DNA of 64,000 nucleotides from Mariniphaga sp. (GTDB taxonomy: Bacteria; Bacteroidota; Bacteroidia; Bacteroidales; Prolixibacteraceae). This document shows positions 33,499-43,328 of this stretch, piece by piece (the stretch's first letter is position 1; every line of letters begins with the position of its first letter). The translations under genes were made by a program, and so were the position numbers. Location of the stretch: the NCBI GenBank assembly GCA_024636975.1, contig JAGXGA010000029.1:1-64000 (forward strand). The letters are read 5' to 3'. The notes under the pieces were generated by a model, which saw only the letters and a list, made by a program, of their open reading frames with translations, made no database searches and had not been told where the DNA came from.

Positions 33499-34506
33499 TT
33501 AAAAATCCCGGAGGTACTCTTCCATCATAAGAATGTATTTTTTAGCATCTTCCAATTTCTTTTCATCTTCATTTCCCGGGTTTTCCTTTATGTCGAGAAG
33601 TGTTACCTTGGCCCTTATGCTTGCCCTGTAACTTTTATAATAGGTAAATAACCTGCGGCTTTCCGGATCCTCTTCTACACCATAATATTCGTGGTATTTA
33701 TTATAAAACCGATCACTAAAATCATGTTTCCCAAAAAAATCGAGATCCACACATAAGAAAGCGATGTCATTCAAAATATCAATTCTGCGGAAGTCGCTGT
33801 TGAACTCTATGCAATCAAAGATTACCGGGTCGTCATAAAGAAAAATATTGCTTGCATTTAAGTCACCGTGGCAGTTTTTATGAAAACCTGTTATTATCCG
33901 TTGGTTTGATAAATTCCGAATGGAATTCAGGTAATTAAACGACTTTTGGACAGATTCATTGATTCGGGTTTCCCATTCGGCACCTGATTTTTCTGATAAG
34001 AAAGTGCTTAGTTTCTGAATATCGGCAAACCGTTCCTGAAACTTAAGGGTAGCAAAAGCATTTTTAAGCATACGGACCTTCTTGTGGAACCTGGCAACTT
34101 TTTCTGCCAGCTTGTCGATATGTTTTTCAGTCACCTCATCATTTGCCAGCATTTTATCCATCTCGAAATTGTTGTCCATTCGCTTCATCTGGACAGCATA
34201 GTCAATCACTTCTTTATCCTCCTTTGCTTTTGCCATTCCTGCCATCTGTTTTGTGACCGAAACTACATTGAGATACATTTCCGGCGCTGTCCGGCGGTTC
34301 AGTTTAATCTCCTGATGGCAATAAAATTTACGTTTTTCAGGCGAGGAGAAATCCAGAAAGGAAAATTTCACCGGCCGTTTGATTTTAAAGGCAAAATTAT
34401 CAGTTAATACAATCCACGAGATGTGTGTTTCTATTAATACCGGTTCATTGCAGATGTCGGGAAATGTGCAGTAATTCATCATGTATTCTACCTGTTCTTT
34501 ATTCAT
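33499..34506 (-). CDS. COG2187-type aminoglycoside phosphotransferase-like protein (335 aa)
   Basis: A protein-kinase-like fold of the APH group. The catalytic loop NCHGDLNASNIFLYDD and the metal motif PVIFDCIEFNSDFRRIDIL are complete. In many bacteria this domain is fused to a P-loop kinase (COG0645) in one polypeptide; here the two are separate genes overlapping by 8 bases (34499-34506), so translation is coupled. The start at 34506 (MNKEQVEYMMN) is chosen because the longer frame to 34623 would run far into the upstream gene. Substrate unknown. Confidence 0.82.
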   Translation of the reverse strand: MNKEQVEYMMNYCTFPDICNEPVLIETHISWIVLTDNFAFKIKRPVKFSFLDFSSPEKRKFYCHQEIKLNRRTAPEMYLNVVSVTKQMAGMAKAKEDKEVIDYAVQMKRMDNNFEMDKMLANDEVTEKHIDKLAEKVARFHKKVRMLKNAFATLKFQERFADIQKLSTFLSEKSGAEWETRINESVQKSFNYLNSIRNLSNQRIITGFHKNCHGDLNASNIFLYDDPVIFDCIEFNSDFRRIDILNDIAFLCVDLDFFGKHDFSDRFYNKYHEYYGVEEDPESRRLFTYYKSYRASIRAKVTLLDIKENPGNEDEKKLEDAKKYILMMEEYLRDF

Positions 34507-34990
34507 AGATGTAATTTTTTGCTTTATTAACCATTTCTCCAACCTTATCTTCATTCGACCACAATTCAAGATGGCCTTTCTCCTCTTTTTCAAATTCCTG
34601 CTCCAGGCTCTTATACACATCAAAATCAGCTTCGCTGTTCTTCCGCGTTTTTTTCAAACGCTTTTTAACTGTTTTTTCATCAGCTTTCACTTCAATAAAG
34701 AAAATCGATTCATTACTTTCGTTAGCCATTTTTTTCAATTGTTCCCGCCTTACGTGCTTATGGAAAGTTCCATCAACCACAACATCTTTTTTGGCATTCA
34801 GCTCTCTCATTACCTGCTTGAAAAGTTCATTATAAACCTGCTGTTTGGTTTTATCGTCGTATTGACCTTTTGCATCCAGTTTTTCACGTACTAAATCAGT
34901 GTTCAGGTGTACAGCACCAGTTTCTTTAGCAAAATGTCTTGCGAAAAATGTTTTTCCTGTTCCGGGTAATCCATATACCAGTACTATCAT
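34499..34990 (-). CDS. P-loop kinase of the COG0645 type (163 aa)
   Basis: The N-terminus MIVLVYGLPGTGKTFFARHF has a Walker A motif (G7-T14), and DVVVDGTFH provides the acidic second motif; the C-terminal part is rich in Lys/Glu helices. It matches the zeta-toxin/APS-kinase-like group of small-molecule kinases. Its 3' end overlaps the start of the COG2187-type gene, with which it is fused in other organisms, pointing to a joint function. Substrate unknown. Confidence 0.82.
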   Translation of the reverse strand: MIVLVYGLPGTGKTFFARHFAKETGAVHLNTDLVREKLDAKGQYDDKTKQQVYNELFKQVMRELNAKKDVVVDGTFHKHVRREQLKKMANESNESIFFIEVKADEKTVKKRLKKTRKNSEADFDVYKSLEQEFEKEEKGHLELWSNEDKVGEMVNKAKNYIYE

Positions 34991-35089
34991 TCTAATTTGT
35001 TTTTATTATTTAATTTATTCACACCAGCAAGTAGTCTTAATAACTACCGCCACCAGCAAAAAAAAACACGCTGGTATTAGCGGTGCTAC

Positions 35090-36808
35090 CTATCTCTTCA
35101 ACAGTTTCATCAAACCACTCAGCGAGCGGGTATTTATTACGTCATCCTTTTCAAGCCACCCGCGTCGTGCCTGTGCAATACCATATTCCATATACTGCAG
35201 GCTGTTAGTGGAATGCGCATCGGTAGAAACTGATATTTTCACTCCCAGTTCTTTTGCCATCCGGCTGTAATTATCATCTAAATCAAGTCGGTCGGGGTTG
35301 GAATTAATTTCCAGGAAACAGCCATTGTTTTTAGCCTCCTTCATAACAGTTTCCATGTCAACCTCCAGTTCATCCCTAAGGCCTATCATCCTTCCGGTAG
35401 GATGAGCCAGAATGTTAAAATTTGGATTCTGCATTGCCTTTAAAATTCTGCGGGTTTGCTTTTTCCTGGTGAGTTTACGGTAATAATGTACGGAACATAC
35501 CACCAGGTCAAGTTCTTTAAGTATACTATCAGGCAAATCAAGAGTTCCGTCCTCCAGGATATCCACTTCAATCGCTTTAAGAATCCTGAAATTTTTAAGT
35601 TGGCTATTGAGCTCATCTATCGCTGCAATTTGTTTGGAAAGTCGTTCCGCATTCAGACCGCGGGCAATAGTAACTTTTTTAGAGTGATCGGTAATGGCCA
35701 GGTACTCGTATCCCATACCTCGGGCAGCTTTTGCCATCTCTTCAAGGGTGCTGGCACCATCGGTTTCCGAGGTATGAGCATGAAGGTCTCCCCTGATGTC
35801 GCTCCGGTCCACCAGGTGTGGGAGCTTATTCTTCTGAGCGGCTTCAATTTCACCTTTATTTTCCCGCAGCTCAGGCTCTATAAACTGCATACCGAACATT
35901 TTATATACCTCCCCTTCCGTTGCTGAAGCTAATAATTTATCCTCCTTATAAATTCCATACTCGTTCAGCTTTAAATCCCGTTCCTGTGCCATAGTACGTA
36001 AAGCAACAGTATGTTCCTTCGAGCCTGTAGAATACATCAGTGCAGCGCCAAAAGCATTCTTTTCCACTAAACGCAGATCTACCTGGATCCCGGTGCGAAG
36101 AACAACTGATGAGCGGGTATCTCCTTTAGAAATGATCCGGTCCACTTCATCGTAACTGGTAAATAATTTCATTGCTTTTGGGGGATCTTTGCTAACAGCC
36201 ACAAGGTCAATATCGCGCACGGTTTCTTTGTTACGACGGAAGCTTCCTGCAATAGTTAAATTTTCCAGCTTATCATCAAGATAATCAAGGAATGGCCTGA
36301 CAAGCAATTCTGCTTCGGTACGCTTAATTCGGATTATCCCACCTTTTAGTGACCAGGTTTCAATTTCATCGAGTATCTTTTCAGCCGTTTTTTTTCCAAA
36401 GCCCTTAACCTTTTCAATTTTACCACTTTCTGCGGCATCTTTTAGTTCATCAATAGAACGAATATTAAGCTCTTCATTTAAAATCTTTGTTCGTTGTGGC
36501 CCCAACTGTTCGAGTTTCATAATTTCCACAAGCGATTCAGGGATCTCTTTCCGGAGCTGTTTTAGTTGCTCCAGTTCACCAGTTCTTACTATCTCTTCAA
36601 TTTTATCGCTCATGCTTTTGCCAATACCAGGGAGTGAGGAAATGTCATCATGCCTGTTTATCATTTCAGAAATATTGCGGGTCACTCCCGAGAGTGATCG
36701 TGCAGCATTCCGGTATGCCCTTATCCTAAACGGATCTTCCCCCTTAATGTCCAGCATATCGGCCAGTTCATTTAACTTATTGACAATTTCTGTATTATGG
36801 ACAGGCAT
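35090..36808 (-). CDS. polX: DNA polymerase/3'-5' exonuclease PolX (572 aa)
   Basis: A family X repair polymerase with an attached PHP exonuclease. Helix-hairpin-helix motifs (SLPGIGKSMSDKIEEI at ~58-73, VKGFGKKTAEKIL at ~134-146) bind DNA. The nucleotidyltransferase motif GSFRRNKETVRDIDLVAVS (188-206) has catalytic D199 and D201. The PHP domain starts near 340 (RGDLHAHTSETDGASTLEEM) with metal-binding His residues, and ends with VSTDAHSTNSLQYMEYGI. The enzyme fills gaps and can help in end joining. All catalytic residues are present. Confidence 0.93.
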   Translation of the reverse strand: MPVHNTEIVNKLNELADMLDIKGEDPFRIRAYRNAARSLSGVTRNISEMINRHDDISSLPGIGKSMSDKIEEIVRTGELEQLKQLRKEIPESLVEIMKLEQLGPQRTKILNEELNIRSIDELKDAAESGKIEKVKGFGKKTAEKILDEIETWSLKGGIIRIKRTEAELLVRPFLDYLDDKLENLTIAGSFRRNKETVRDIDLVAVSKDPPKAMKLFTSYDEVDRIISKGDTRSSVVLRTGIQVDLRLVEKNAFGAALMYSTGSKEHTVALRTMAQERDLKLNEYGIYKEDKLLASATEGEVYKMFGMQFIEPELRENKGEIEAAQKNKLPHLVDRSDIRGDLHAHTSETDGASTLEEMAKAARGMGYEYLAITDHSKKVTIARGLNAERLSKQIAAIDELNSQLKNFRILKAIEVDILEDGTLDLPDSILKELDLVVCSVHYYRKLTRKKQTRRILKAMQNPNFNILAHPTGRMIGLRDELEVDMETVMKEAKNNGCFLEINSNPDRLDLDDNYSRMAKELGVKISVSTDAHSTNSLQYMEYGIAQARRGWLEKDDVINTRSLSGLMKLLKR

Positions 36809-36862
36809 TATAAGTAATCAAAAGATTTGTAAACTTTCGCAACCGTAGGTGGCTAAAACTGC

Positions 36863-36896
36863 AACTCCCTGCCAACTCAATTGTTAGCAGGGAGTT
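36863..36896 (-). terminator. Terminator downstream of dodecin
   Basis: A 10-bp stem, AACTCCCTGC with GCAGGGAGTT, closes a 14-base loop. On the minus strand the stem is followed by GCAGTTTTA, a modest U-rich tail. It stands between the dodecin stop and the polX start, both on the minus strand, so it may insulate the two. The plus-strand tail is TTTTCG, so weak action in both directions is possible. Confidence 0.55.
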
Positions 36897-36998
36897 TTCG
36901 TGATCGCTACTTGCCACGAATATAAACCTGCTATCCTGCTATTCACTTTATTACGGGTATATTGAATTAAAACTTTTTTGAAGCAGAACAGCAAATTG

Positions 36999-37205
36999 CT
37001 ATCGGTCGATTTCAAAAGAAATTTTTGCAATAACAGCAAAGGAAACAACCTGGTTGTTTTCTACCTTAGCTTTCATTTCCTTAACGTAAACCGATTTAAT
37101 GTTTTTAACTGTTTTTGAGGCTTCTTCCACTGCTTTGCGGGTAGCGTCAGAAAAGCTTTTGTCAGATGCAGCAATTACTTCAATTATTTTTACTAATTTT
37201 TCCAT
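36999..37205 (-). CDS. Dodecin family flavin-binding protein (68 aa)
   Basis: A complete dodecin: MEKLVKIIEVIAASDKSFSD, then DATRKAVEEASKTVKNIKSV. These small proteins form dodecameric shells binding flavin pairs (riboflavin or FMN) and act as flavin stores. A Trp is usual at the flavin sandwich in archaeal forms; here the equivalent region is YVKEMKAKVEN. The start at 37205 is chosen to match the 68-aa family length; 20 further in-frame codons to 37265 are unlikely. Confidence 0.88.
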   Translation of the reverse strand: MEKLVKIIEVIAASDKSFSDATRKAVEEASKTVKNIKSVYVKEMKAKVENNQVVSFAVIAKISFEIDR

Positions 37206-37444
37206 AATGTTGTATTTTATAACTTTAATTTTATTCACTGATGAATAATGCCAAAACCACTCCAAAACCCCCTGCTTTTAACTGCTTTTTGACCAATGGC
37301 AGCATCCTTCAGGTATATAAGCTTATATAAATTTTTATGAGCAATAGAATAACTGGTTGATTTATGTTGCTTTAATGTACATATGTGTAATCATTCTACA
37401 GATTTGGAAATTTGTTTTAAAAAACTGACGCAACCTTTTTATAG

Positions 37445-37464
37445 TGATACGTGTCATTAATAAA
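37445..37464. promoter_or_regulatory. 20-base shared upstream sequence, copy 2 (before lipoprotein gene)
   Basis: TGATACGTGTCATTAATAAA is identical to 29693-29712 and lies 23 bases before the lipoprotein start. A GCAACC at 37430-37435, 14 bases upstream of CGTGTC, could make this an ECF-sigma type promoter, but copy 1 lacks the GCAACC, so an operator is equally likely. Confidence 0.55.
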
Positions 37465-37487
37465 TTAAATTAAAAAGAAATAGAAAC

Positions 37488-38216
37488 ATGAGAAACAGAA
37501 AATTGATTTTTACAGCAGTATTTGCTTTAGTCGCTGCAACATTTAATGCCTGTATAGAAGATCCTGAACCAGTGGCACTGGATGTAGTTGTTGATGCTTT
37601 TGTGCAGAAAACCATGCAGGATGGCGAAGAAAAATACGCACTGGCTTTTTGGTCGTTTGCCAACAAATCGCTCGAATCGGTATCTGCTGAAGGACCGGAT
37701 GATGAAACCTGGGAATTAGAGAAAGAAGCAGGCAGTTCACTTGTATTTAAATTGTTCCCTGAAACAGCTCAATACACTGATTCCATGCCAACTCCGGGCG
37801 ACTATACGTTTACCATTACCAGTACCCAAAGTGATGAAGCACCGGTAACGATAATCGATAAATTGGAAAATAAGGATTTAAGTGCAGTTACAATTGACTC
37901 CACACAATATGCCAACTCGAAATTAAAAATTACATGGACAGAAGTAGAAGATGCAGATGATTATCTTGTCAGGCTCTATGATGATGAGGATAACCTGATT
38001 TTTGTCAGTCCTTCTATTGCAGACAACAAAACAGATTACTCGTTTGGAAACAATGATGCAGGTTGGGCGAGTGCAACAGACAAGGCCCTTACCGGTGAAA
38101 GTTATCGAATTGAATTGCTGGCGTTGCTTTATGAATCGACCAGCACTTCAGCCAATGAAGGGTACAACATCCAGTTCATTTCCATCGCTTCTAAAGAAAT
38201 AGTGTGGGGAGATTGA
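37488..38216 (+). CDS. Putative lipoprotein with a C-terminal fibronectin-III-like domain (242 aa)
   Basis: A lipobox ATFNAC places the lipidated Cys at 22, so the protein is probably on the outer or inner membrane surface. The body is acidic (pI low by inspection) and beta-rich; residues ~140-240 contain LKITWTEVEDADDYLVRLYD and YRIELLALLYESTS, the pattern of a FN3-type domain. No enzyme motif is visible. It is a single gene with a strong terminator right after it. Confidence 0.65.
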   Translation: MRNRKLIFTAVFALVAATFNACIEDPEPVALDVVVDAFVQKTMQDGEEKYALAFWSFANKSLESVSAEGPDDETWELEKEAGSSLVFKLFPETAQYTDSMPTPGDYTFTITSTQSDEAPVTIIDKLENKDLSAVTIDSTQYANSKLKITWTEVEDADDYLVRLYDDEDNLIFVSPSIADNKTDYSFGNNDAGWASATDKALTGESYRIELLALLYESTSTSANEGYNIQFISIASKEIVWGD

Positions 38217-38229
38217 AAAAATAAATCCG

Positions 38230-38267
38230 GCAAAAGCATTTCACCTTGAGAAATGCTTTTGCTTCTT
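38230..38267 (+). terminator. Rho-independent terminator after the lipoprotein gene
   Basis: A perfect 13-bp stem, GCAAAAGCATTTC/GAAATGCTTTTGC with a 7-base loop, is followed by TTCTTTAT. It lies 13 bases beyond the stop codon. Confidence 0.8.
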
Positions 38268-38334
38268 TATATAAGTTTCACTAAAAATAAAAGTACCTGT
38301 AAAGCAGATGGTTCAGAACTCTGTCTAAACCGAC

Positions 38335-39840
38335 CTATTCCAACGTGTTAAAATAACTGTCCAGATATGTTAACCTTTTTGCCAGCCATGTCCCGATATA
38401 TACCTGTTCACTTTGTAAGTTCATATTATTCCCCCAGTTACGGTTTTCGACATTAATTACTCCTGATTTTTGTAATTCCTGAAAATGATAAGCAAATTGC
38501 TCCCTGATATCACTTTCTGTAAAATGGGTCTTACGTAAATCAGTCCATCGTAATTTTAATTGAGTAATAAAATTATCCGGATTGGTTTCAAACAGGCGAT
38601 GATATAATGAATTGGTTAAAATCCCTTCATGATTTTGAGTAGAGCCGTCGAAAGATCTTCCCCAGGTTGCATCCAGATCCCATGGAATTATCTGAAAAAG
38701 TCCACTATTGTTCTTTCTGTAAAGGAATATATTCTTGCCGGTATTATCGCCTGCAAAGGTCAGGTTTACAAAAAGGAAGTAATCAATAAAATTTTCTATA
38801 TCGATATACCGGCTTATTTTCTGCTTAAAGGTGGTGTCATCAGAATTTACTACTATTTCATATAAATTGTTTAAATTCTCCCAACGAAGTAAATTATCAC
38901 AATCTGGTATTATCTGCTCCCAGCCATTCCATATACAGTTAGACGAAATGTCCGGATCATAATTTTCAAACTTTGTTGCTCCATCAGCCCAATCTATTGC
39001 CTTATACAGCACATCTTCCGGGGCAGCACTAAGTAATTGCTGATTAACATATTCAGAAAAAATATAAAACCCCTGGCACCTGTTGTTTATAAAAAGTTCG
39101 GCAATTTTCAGGTTTACTCCTGGATGTTTGGCCTCACCCCCGCTTTCAATGGTATCCATATTGCTCCAAATTATAAAGGAAACCAAATTCCTGATTCCGG
39201 AGAGATCGACAGCAGCACTGTTCAGTATCCAGTCGCTGTTTCGTTTAAAGCCCAACAGGCTTTCAGAATATACATCTCTATCGGAAGTGTTTTGCCAAAG
39301 CCTGAACCCTATTGATTTTTTATCGAGGTATCGCGATGATTGACCCCGGTATTCAATTCCGGCATAAGAAGACCAATATGCAGTTTTATCTGGCTCGGCA
39401 ATTACTATCCGGCCAAGGCTTTTGGGTTCATCCCAGATTTTTGTATCTGTTATTATCTGAACTATGGGGAGATTTGTAAATACAAAATCGAACTCACTTA
39501 TTACCCCCTCATATTTAACTTTTAATGTATAAGGTATCCCTACTTCAATTTTACCAAATGCATTTACCTGATTATTAAACAACTCCTTTTCTTCAAACCA
39601 CACTTCTGATTTTTCATTATAAGTAGTAAATGCAGAAAAGTTATTTAACGAATCACTGGAAACAGAAAAACGCATCATGTTTAGCTTTGAATCCAGAAAT
39701 GCATCTTTCCCATTAATCCTGATGACAGAGGAAAGCTTAAGCCCGGCATCCGGCTCTGAATCAAAAACAACAGTTTCCCTGTAGCAGCTAACTGTCAGGG
39801 TAAAGATTGCCAGAACAAAAATCTTAATATTCAGCTTCAT
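38335..39840 (-). CDS. CotH-kinase-family lipoprotein (501 aa)
   Basis: The lipobox FTLTVSC predicts lipidation at C19. The middle of the protein carries CotH kinase motifs: IEYRGQSSRYLDKKSIGFRL (Gly/Ser-rich loop and Lys) and later FQIIPWDLDATWGRSF (the metal-binding Asp region). CotH proteins are atypical kinases, some of which phosphorylate secreted proteins. A DUF2490 barrel gene lies 3 bases upstream on the same strand, so the two form an operon and may act together at the cell surface. The target is unknown. Confidence 0.82.
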   Translation of the reverse strand: MKLNIKIFVLAIFTLTVSCYRETVVFDSEPDAGLKLSSVIRINGKDAFLDSKLNMMRFSVSSDSLNNFSAFTTYNEKSEVWFEEKELFNNQVNAFGKIEVGIPYTLKVKYEGVISEFDFVFTNLPIVQIITDTKIWDEPKSLGRIVIAEPDKTAYWSSYAGIEYRGQSSRYLDKKSIGFRLWQNTSDRDVYSESLLGFKRNSDWILNSAAVDLSGIRNLVSFIIWSNMDTIESGGEAKHPGVNLKIAELFINNRCQGFYIFSEYVNQQLLSAAPEDVLYKAIDWADGATKFENYDPDISSNCIWNGWEQIIPDCDNLLRWENLNNLYEIVVNSDDTTFKQKISRYIDIENFIDYFLFVNLTFAGDNTGKNIFLYRKNNSGLFQIIPWDLDATWGRSFDGSTQNHEGILTNSLYHRLFETNPDNFITQLKLRWTDLRKTHFTESDIREQFAYHFQELQKSGVINVENRNWGNNMNLQSEQVYIGTWLAKRLTYLDSYFNTLE

Positions 39841-39843
39841 TTA

Positions 39844-40590
39844 TTAAAGCTTTAATTGCCACTCCGTTTTGAGAATAAAAAGGTTTAGAGGATTATTCTC
39901 TTTTAAACCATGTTCATATCCAACAGCGACATTTAGTTCATTATTACCAATAGAAATGGCATCCCCGGCAAATATCCGGTATTTATTAAAATAAGGATCT
40001 CTTGATTTTTTAAGCATCCTGAAAATCTCAGCTGAAGCATACAATCCATGATTATTAAATTCCTTCCATTCTATCTTTACGCGGTTTCTGTATACAGTTT
40101 CAAAATAGTTCAGGTATTTATTAAACACTGATGAATCATAAAACTTTTTCTGATACTGCAGCCTGTAAAACAGCTTAATTTTTTCTGTTATTTTTGTATC
40201 ATACTTAAAGAACAGATCATAGCGGTAATCATCTTCAACAGTCTCATCATAATGCCTGTTGCTGATATACCTCCCGCTTGTTCCTATTGCAAATCTTTTA
40301 TTGATTTTATATTCAAGTTCCAGTTCAAGAATATAATCATCAAACGATGATATATCCCGATTGAATCGTAAATGGTTGCTCAATGATAAATCCACATCTT
40401 TTAGTACCTCTTTGCTTAATATAATCTCAGTCCATAAGCCTAAATCACGAACTATCTTTTGCTCCTGCCCGTAAGCATGACTATTTATAATAATGCAAGT
40501 TGTAATGAGTATTATAAATTTATTGCTGTATATGTATGAGAAAGTTTTCAATTTAATTTGATAACAGATAGAGAGTATGCAATGAAACAA
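39844..40590 (-). CDS. DUF2490 outer-membrane beta-barrel-like protein (248 aa)
   Basis: A hydrophobic signal segment (about 24-40) precedes QEQKIVRDLGLWTEIILSKE, the typical start of DUF2490. The rest alternates aromatic and polar residues as in barrel strands (RYDLFFKYDTKITEKIKLFY), ending with ...FILKTEWQLKL. It is the first gene of the CotH operon. DUF2490 proteins are thought to be outer-membrane barrels of unknown function, and co-occur with CotH in other genomes as far as I recall. Confidence 0.75.
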   Translation of the reverse strand: MFHCILSICYQIKLKTFSYIYSNKFIILITTCIIINSHAYGQEQKIVRDLGLWTEIILSKEVLKDVDLSLSNHLRFNRDISSFDDYILELELEYKINKRFAIGTSGRYISNRHYDETVEDDYRYDLFFKYDTKITEKIKLFYRLQYQKKFYDSSVFNKYLNYFETVYRNRVKIEWKEFNNHGLYASAEIFRMLKKSRDPYFNKYRIFAGDAISIGNNELNVAVGYEHGLKENNPLNLFILKTEWQLKL

Positions 40591-40654
40591 AGGTAAAAAA
40601 TCAAATATGATTTTATGAATGATCTATCTGTTAAAAAATTTAAACTTTTCCTTG

Positions 40655-40662
40655 TACCTTTG
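40655..40662 (+). promoter_or_regulatory. valS promoter -7 element
   Basis: TACCTTTG followed by C matches the TAnnTTTG consensus and lies 38 bases before the valS start codon. The -33 region is A/T-only with no clear TTTG. Confidence 0.6.
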
Positions 40663-40700
40663 CACCTCAAATTTTAGGTAGAATTCAGTAATAAAAGAAC

Positions 40701-43328
40701 ATGGAAATTCCGAGCAAATATAACCCGGCAGAAGTAGAAGATAAATGGTATAAATACTGGATGGAACAGAATTTTTTTCATTCTGAACCAGACGAGCGCC
40801 CTTCTTACACGATTGTAATTCCGCCGCCAAATGTTACCGGCGTATTGCATATGGGGCACATGCTTAACAATACCATACAGGATATACTGGTCCGTCGTGC
40901 ACGCATGACCGGAAAGAATGCCTGCTGGGTTCCCGGGACCGACCATGCATCAATAGCCACCGAGGCAAAAGTAGTTAATAAGCTCAAGGCAGAAGGAATT
41001 GACAAATATGACCTATCACGCGAAGAATTCCTCAGGCATGCCTGGGACTGGACCCATAAACACGGAGGCATTATCCTTGAACAGCTCAAAAAACTGGGTG
41101 CTTCATGCGATTGGGAACGTACGGCATTTACAATGGATGAAGCCCGCAGCGAATCGGTCATTAGTACCTTTATTGATTTGTATAATAAAGGCCTCATCTA
41201 CCGTGGGGTGCGTATGGTAAACTGGGATCCTGCAGCAAAAACAGCGCTTTCTGATGAAGAAGTAATCTATAAGGAAGTAAAATCAAAGCTGTACTACCTG
41301 AAATATAAACTGGATGGCGAAGAGGGGTATGTTACAATTGCTACCACAAGGCCAGAAACCATACTGGGGGACACAGCAGTGTGCGTTAACCCTGCCGACA
41401 GCCGCTTCTCCCACCTGAAAGGAAAACGTGTGCTGGTGCCCCTTATTAACCGTTCCATACCAATAATCGAAGACGAATATGTTGATATGGAATTCGGCAC
41501 TGGCTGCCTTAAAATTACCCCTGCCCATGATGTCAACGACTATGAAATTGGATTGCGCCATAATCTGCCTGCCATTGATATTTTCAATGACGACGGAACG
41601 CTGAGCAAAGCTGCTGAAATTTTTATAGGTGAAGATCGTTTCGATGTACGCAATAAAATTATCCCTGACCTGGAAAAAGCCGGCAACATTGAACGCATTG
41701 AGGATTATACCAATAAGGTAGGTTTTTCGGAACGTACCGATGTAGCTATTGAGCCCAAGCTCTCCGCACAGTGGTTCCTGAAGATGGAAGAACTGGTTAA
41801 GCCGGCACTGGAGAATGTGATGAACGACACCATACAGTTCCATCCTCCAAAGTTTAAAAACATTTACCGCCACTGGATGGGCAACATTAAGGACTGGTGC
41901 ATCAGCCGCCAGTTGTGGTGGGGCCATCAGATCCCTGTGTATTATATTCCCGGCGGCGATTATGTTTGTGCCGAAACAGAAAAAGAAGCCCTGGAGATGG
42001 CAAGGAAGAAGTCAAATAATAACAACCTTACCACTGCTGACCTTACCCGGGACGAAGATGTGCTGGATACCTGGTTCTCGAGCTGGTTATGGCCCATATC
42101 GGTATTTGACGGAATCCGCAAACCCGGAAACAAAGAAATAGATTACTACTACCCAACTTCCGATCTGGTTACTGCACCCGATATTATTTTCTTTTGGGTA
42201 GCACGAATGATAATTGCCGGTTATGAGTACGAAAATCAATTTCCTTTTAAAAATGTGTACTTCACCGGAATGGTCCGTGATGCGCAGCGCAGAAAGATGT
42301 CAAAGTCTCTGGGCAACTCACCCGACCCGCTCGACCTGATTGCCAAATATGGCGCCGATGGTGTAAGGGTTGGAATGCTCCTGTGCTCACCCGCCGGTGG
42401 TGACTTGCTGTTTGATGAAAGCCTGCCCCAACAAGGAGCAGGGTTTACAACAAAAATCTGGAATGCCTTTCGACTGGTAAAAAACTGGGAGGTAAATTCA
42501 GAAATCGAACAACCTGAACATTCAAAACTGGCTATTAATTGGTTCCATAATAAGATGAAGGAGGTGGTAGAAACCCTCGATAATCAATTCAGCCAGTTCC
42601 GTATCTCAGAAGCCCTCATGACCATTTATACCACCGTTCGCGACGAGTTCTCAGGATGGCTGCTGGAGATTGTGAAGCCATCATATCAGCAACCCATCGA
42701 TGCTAAAACCTATACCGAAGTGGTAGAGTTATTTGATCGGTTGCTGCAACTGATGCATCCGTTTATGCCTTTCATTACCGAAGAAATCTGGCAATTGCTT
42801 AAAGACCGTAATCAGGGTGAAAGTATTATGGTTTGTCGGATTCCTTCAACTGAAAAATACGATACTGACCTGGTTAATGCCTTTGAAAATGTAAAGGAAA
42901 CCATTTCAGGTATCCGTAAAATCAGGACCGAAAAGAACATACCCATTAAAGATGCTCTTGAACTAAAGGTACAGCAAGGCGATAAAGGTTATGAAGAGCG
43001 GTTTAACAGCGTAGTTATTAAACTGGCTAATCTGTCTTCGCTTGAACAGGTATCTGCCGAAGTGCAGGGAGCAGCTTCTTTCAGGGTTAAATCAACCAAC
43101 TATTATGTTCCTATGGAAGGATTCATTAATGTAGAAGAGGAATTGAAAAAGCTGGAAGAAGAATTGAAGTATACTAAAGGATTTTTGACAACAGTGATGA
43201 AAAAGCTGGGCAACGAGCGCTTTGTAAACAGTGCACCCGAAGCTGTGGTAGCCCTGGAAAAAACAAAACAGGCCGATGCGGAAGCCAGGATTAAGGTGTT
43301 GGAAGAACGGATTGCTTCGATGAAATAA
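40701..43328 (+). CDS. valS: Valyl-tRNA synthetase (875 aa)
   Basis: A class Ia enzyme attaching valine to tRNA-Val. The HIGH motif is [15 protein letters not shown]; the editing domain (CP1) includes [16 protein letters not shown]; the KMSKS motif is [15 protein letters not shown]. An anticodon-binding helical domain and a C-terminal coiled coil ([20 protein letters not shown]) close the protein. Length is normal. Encoded alone with its own promoter. Confidence 0.96.
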   Translation: MEIPSKYNPAEVEDKWYKYWMEQNFFHSEPDERPSYTIVIPPPNVTGVLHMGHMLNNTIQDILVRRARMTGKNACWVPGTDHASIATEAKVVNKLKAEGIDKYDLSREEFLRHAWDWTHKHGGIILEQLKKLGASCDWERTAFTMDEARSESVISTFIDLYNKGLIYRGVRMVNWDPAAKTALSDEEVIYKEVKSKLYYLKYKLDGEEGYVTIATTRPETILGDTAVCVNPADSRFSHLKGKRVLVPLINRSIPIIEDEYVDMEFGTGCLKITPAHDVNDYEIGLRHNLPAIDIFNDDGTLSKAAEIFIGEDRFDVRNKIIPDLEKAGNIERIEDYTNKVGFSERTDVAIEPKLSAQWFLKMEELVKPALENVMNDTIQFHPPKFKNIYRHWMGNIKDWCISRQLWWGHQIPVYYIPGGDYVCAETEKEALEMARKKSNNNNLTTADLTRDEDVLDTWFSSWLWPISVFDGIRKPGNKEIDYYYPTSDLVTAPDIIFFWVARMIIAGYEYENQFPFKNVYFTGMVRDAQRRKMSKSLGNSPDPLDLIAKYGADGVRVGMLLCSPAGGDLLFDESLPQQGAGFTTKIWNAFRLVKNWEVNSEIEQPEHSKLAINWFHNKMKEVVETLDNQFSQFRISEALMTIYTTVRDEFSGWLLEIVKPSYQQPIDAKTYTEVVELFDRLLQLMHPFMPFITEEIWQLLKDRNQGESIMVCRIPSTEKYDTDLVNAFENVKETISGIRKIRTEKNIPIKDALELKVQQGDKGYEERFNSVVIKLANLSSLEQVSAEVQGAASFRVKSTNYYVPMEGFINVEEELKKLEEELKYTKGFLTTVMKKLGNERFVNSAPEAVVALEKTKQADAEARIKVLEERIASMK

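Noticed and set aside
34507-34623. Longer N-terminus of the COG2187-type protein
   Set aside because: It would overlap the upstream kinase gene by more than 100 bases and begins with low-complexity basic sequence not seen in the family.
36863-36896. Small RNA or attenuator between polX and dodecin
   Set aside because: The single hairpin is best explained as a terminator; no leader peptide or alternative pairing is visible.
37430-37464. ECF-sigma promoter (GCAACC then CGTGTC) before the lipoprotein
   Set aside because: The second copy of the same 20-base word at 29693 lacks the GCAACC element at the same distance, so an operator is at least as likely. Kept only as a shared-sequence finding.
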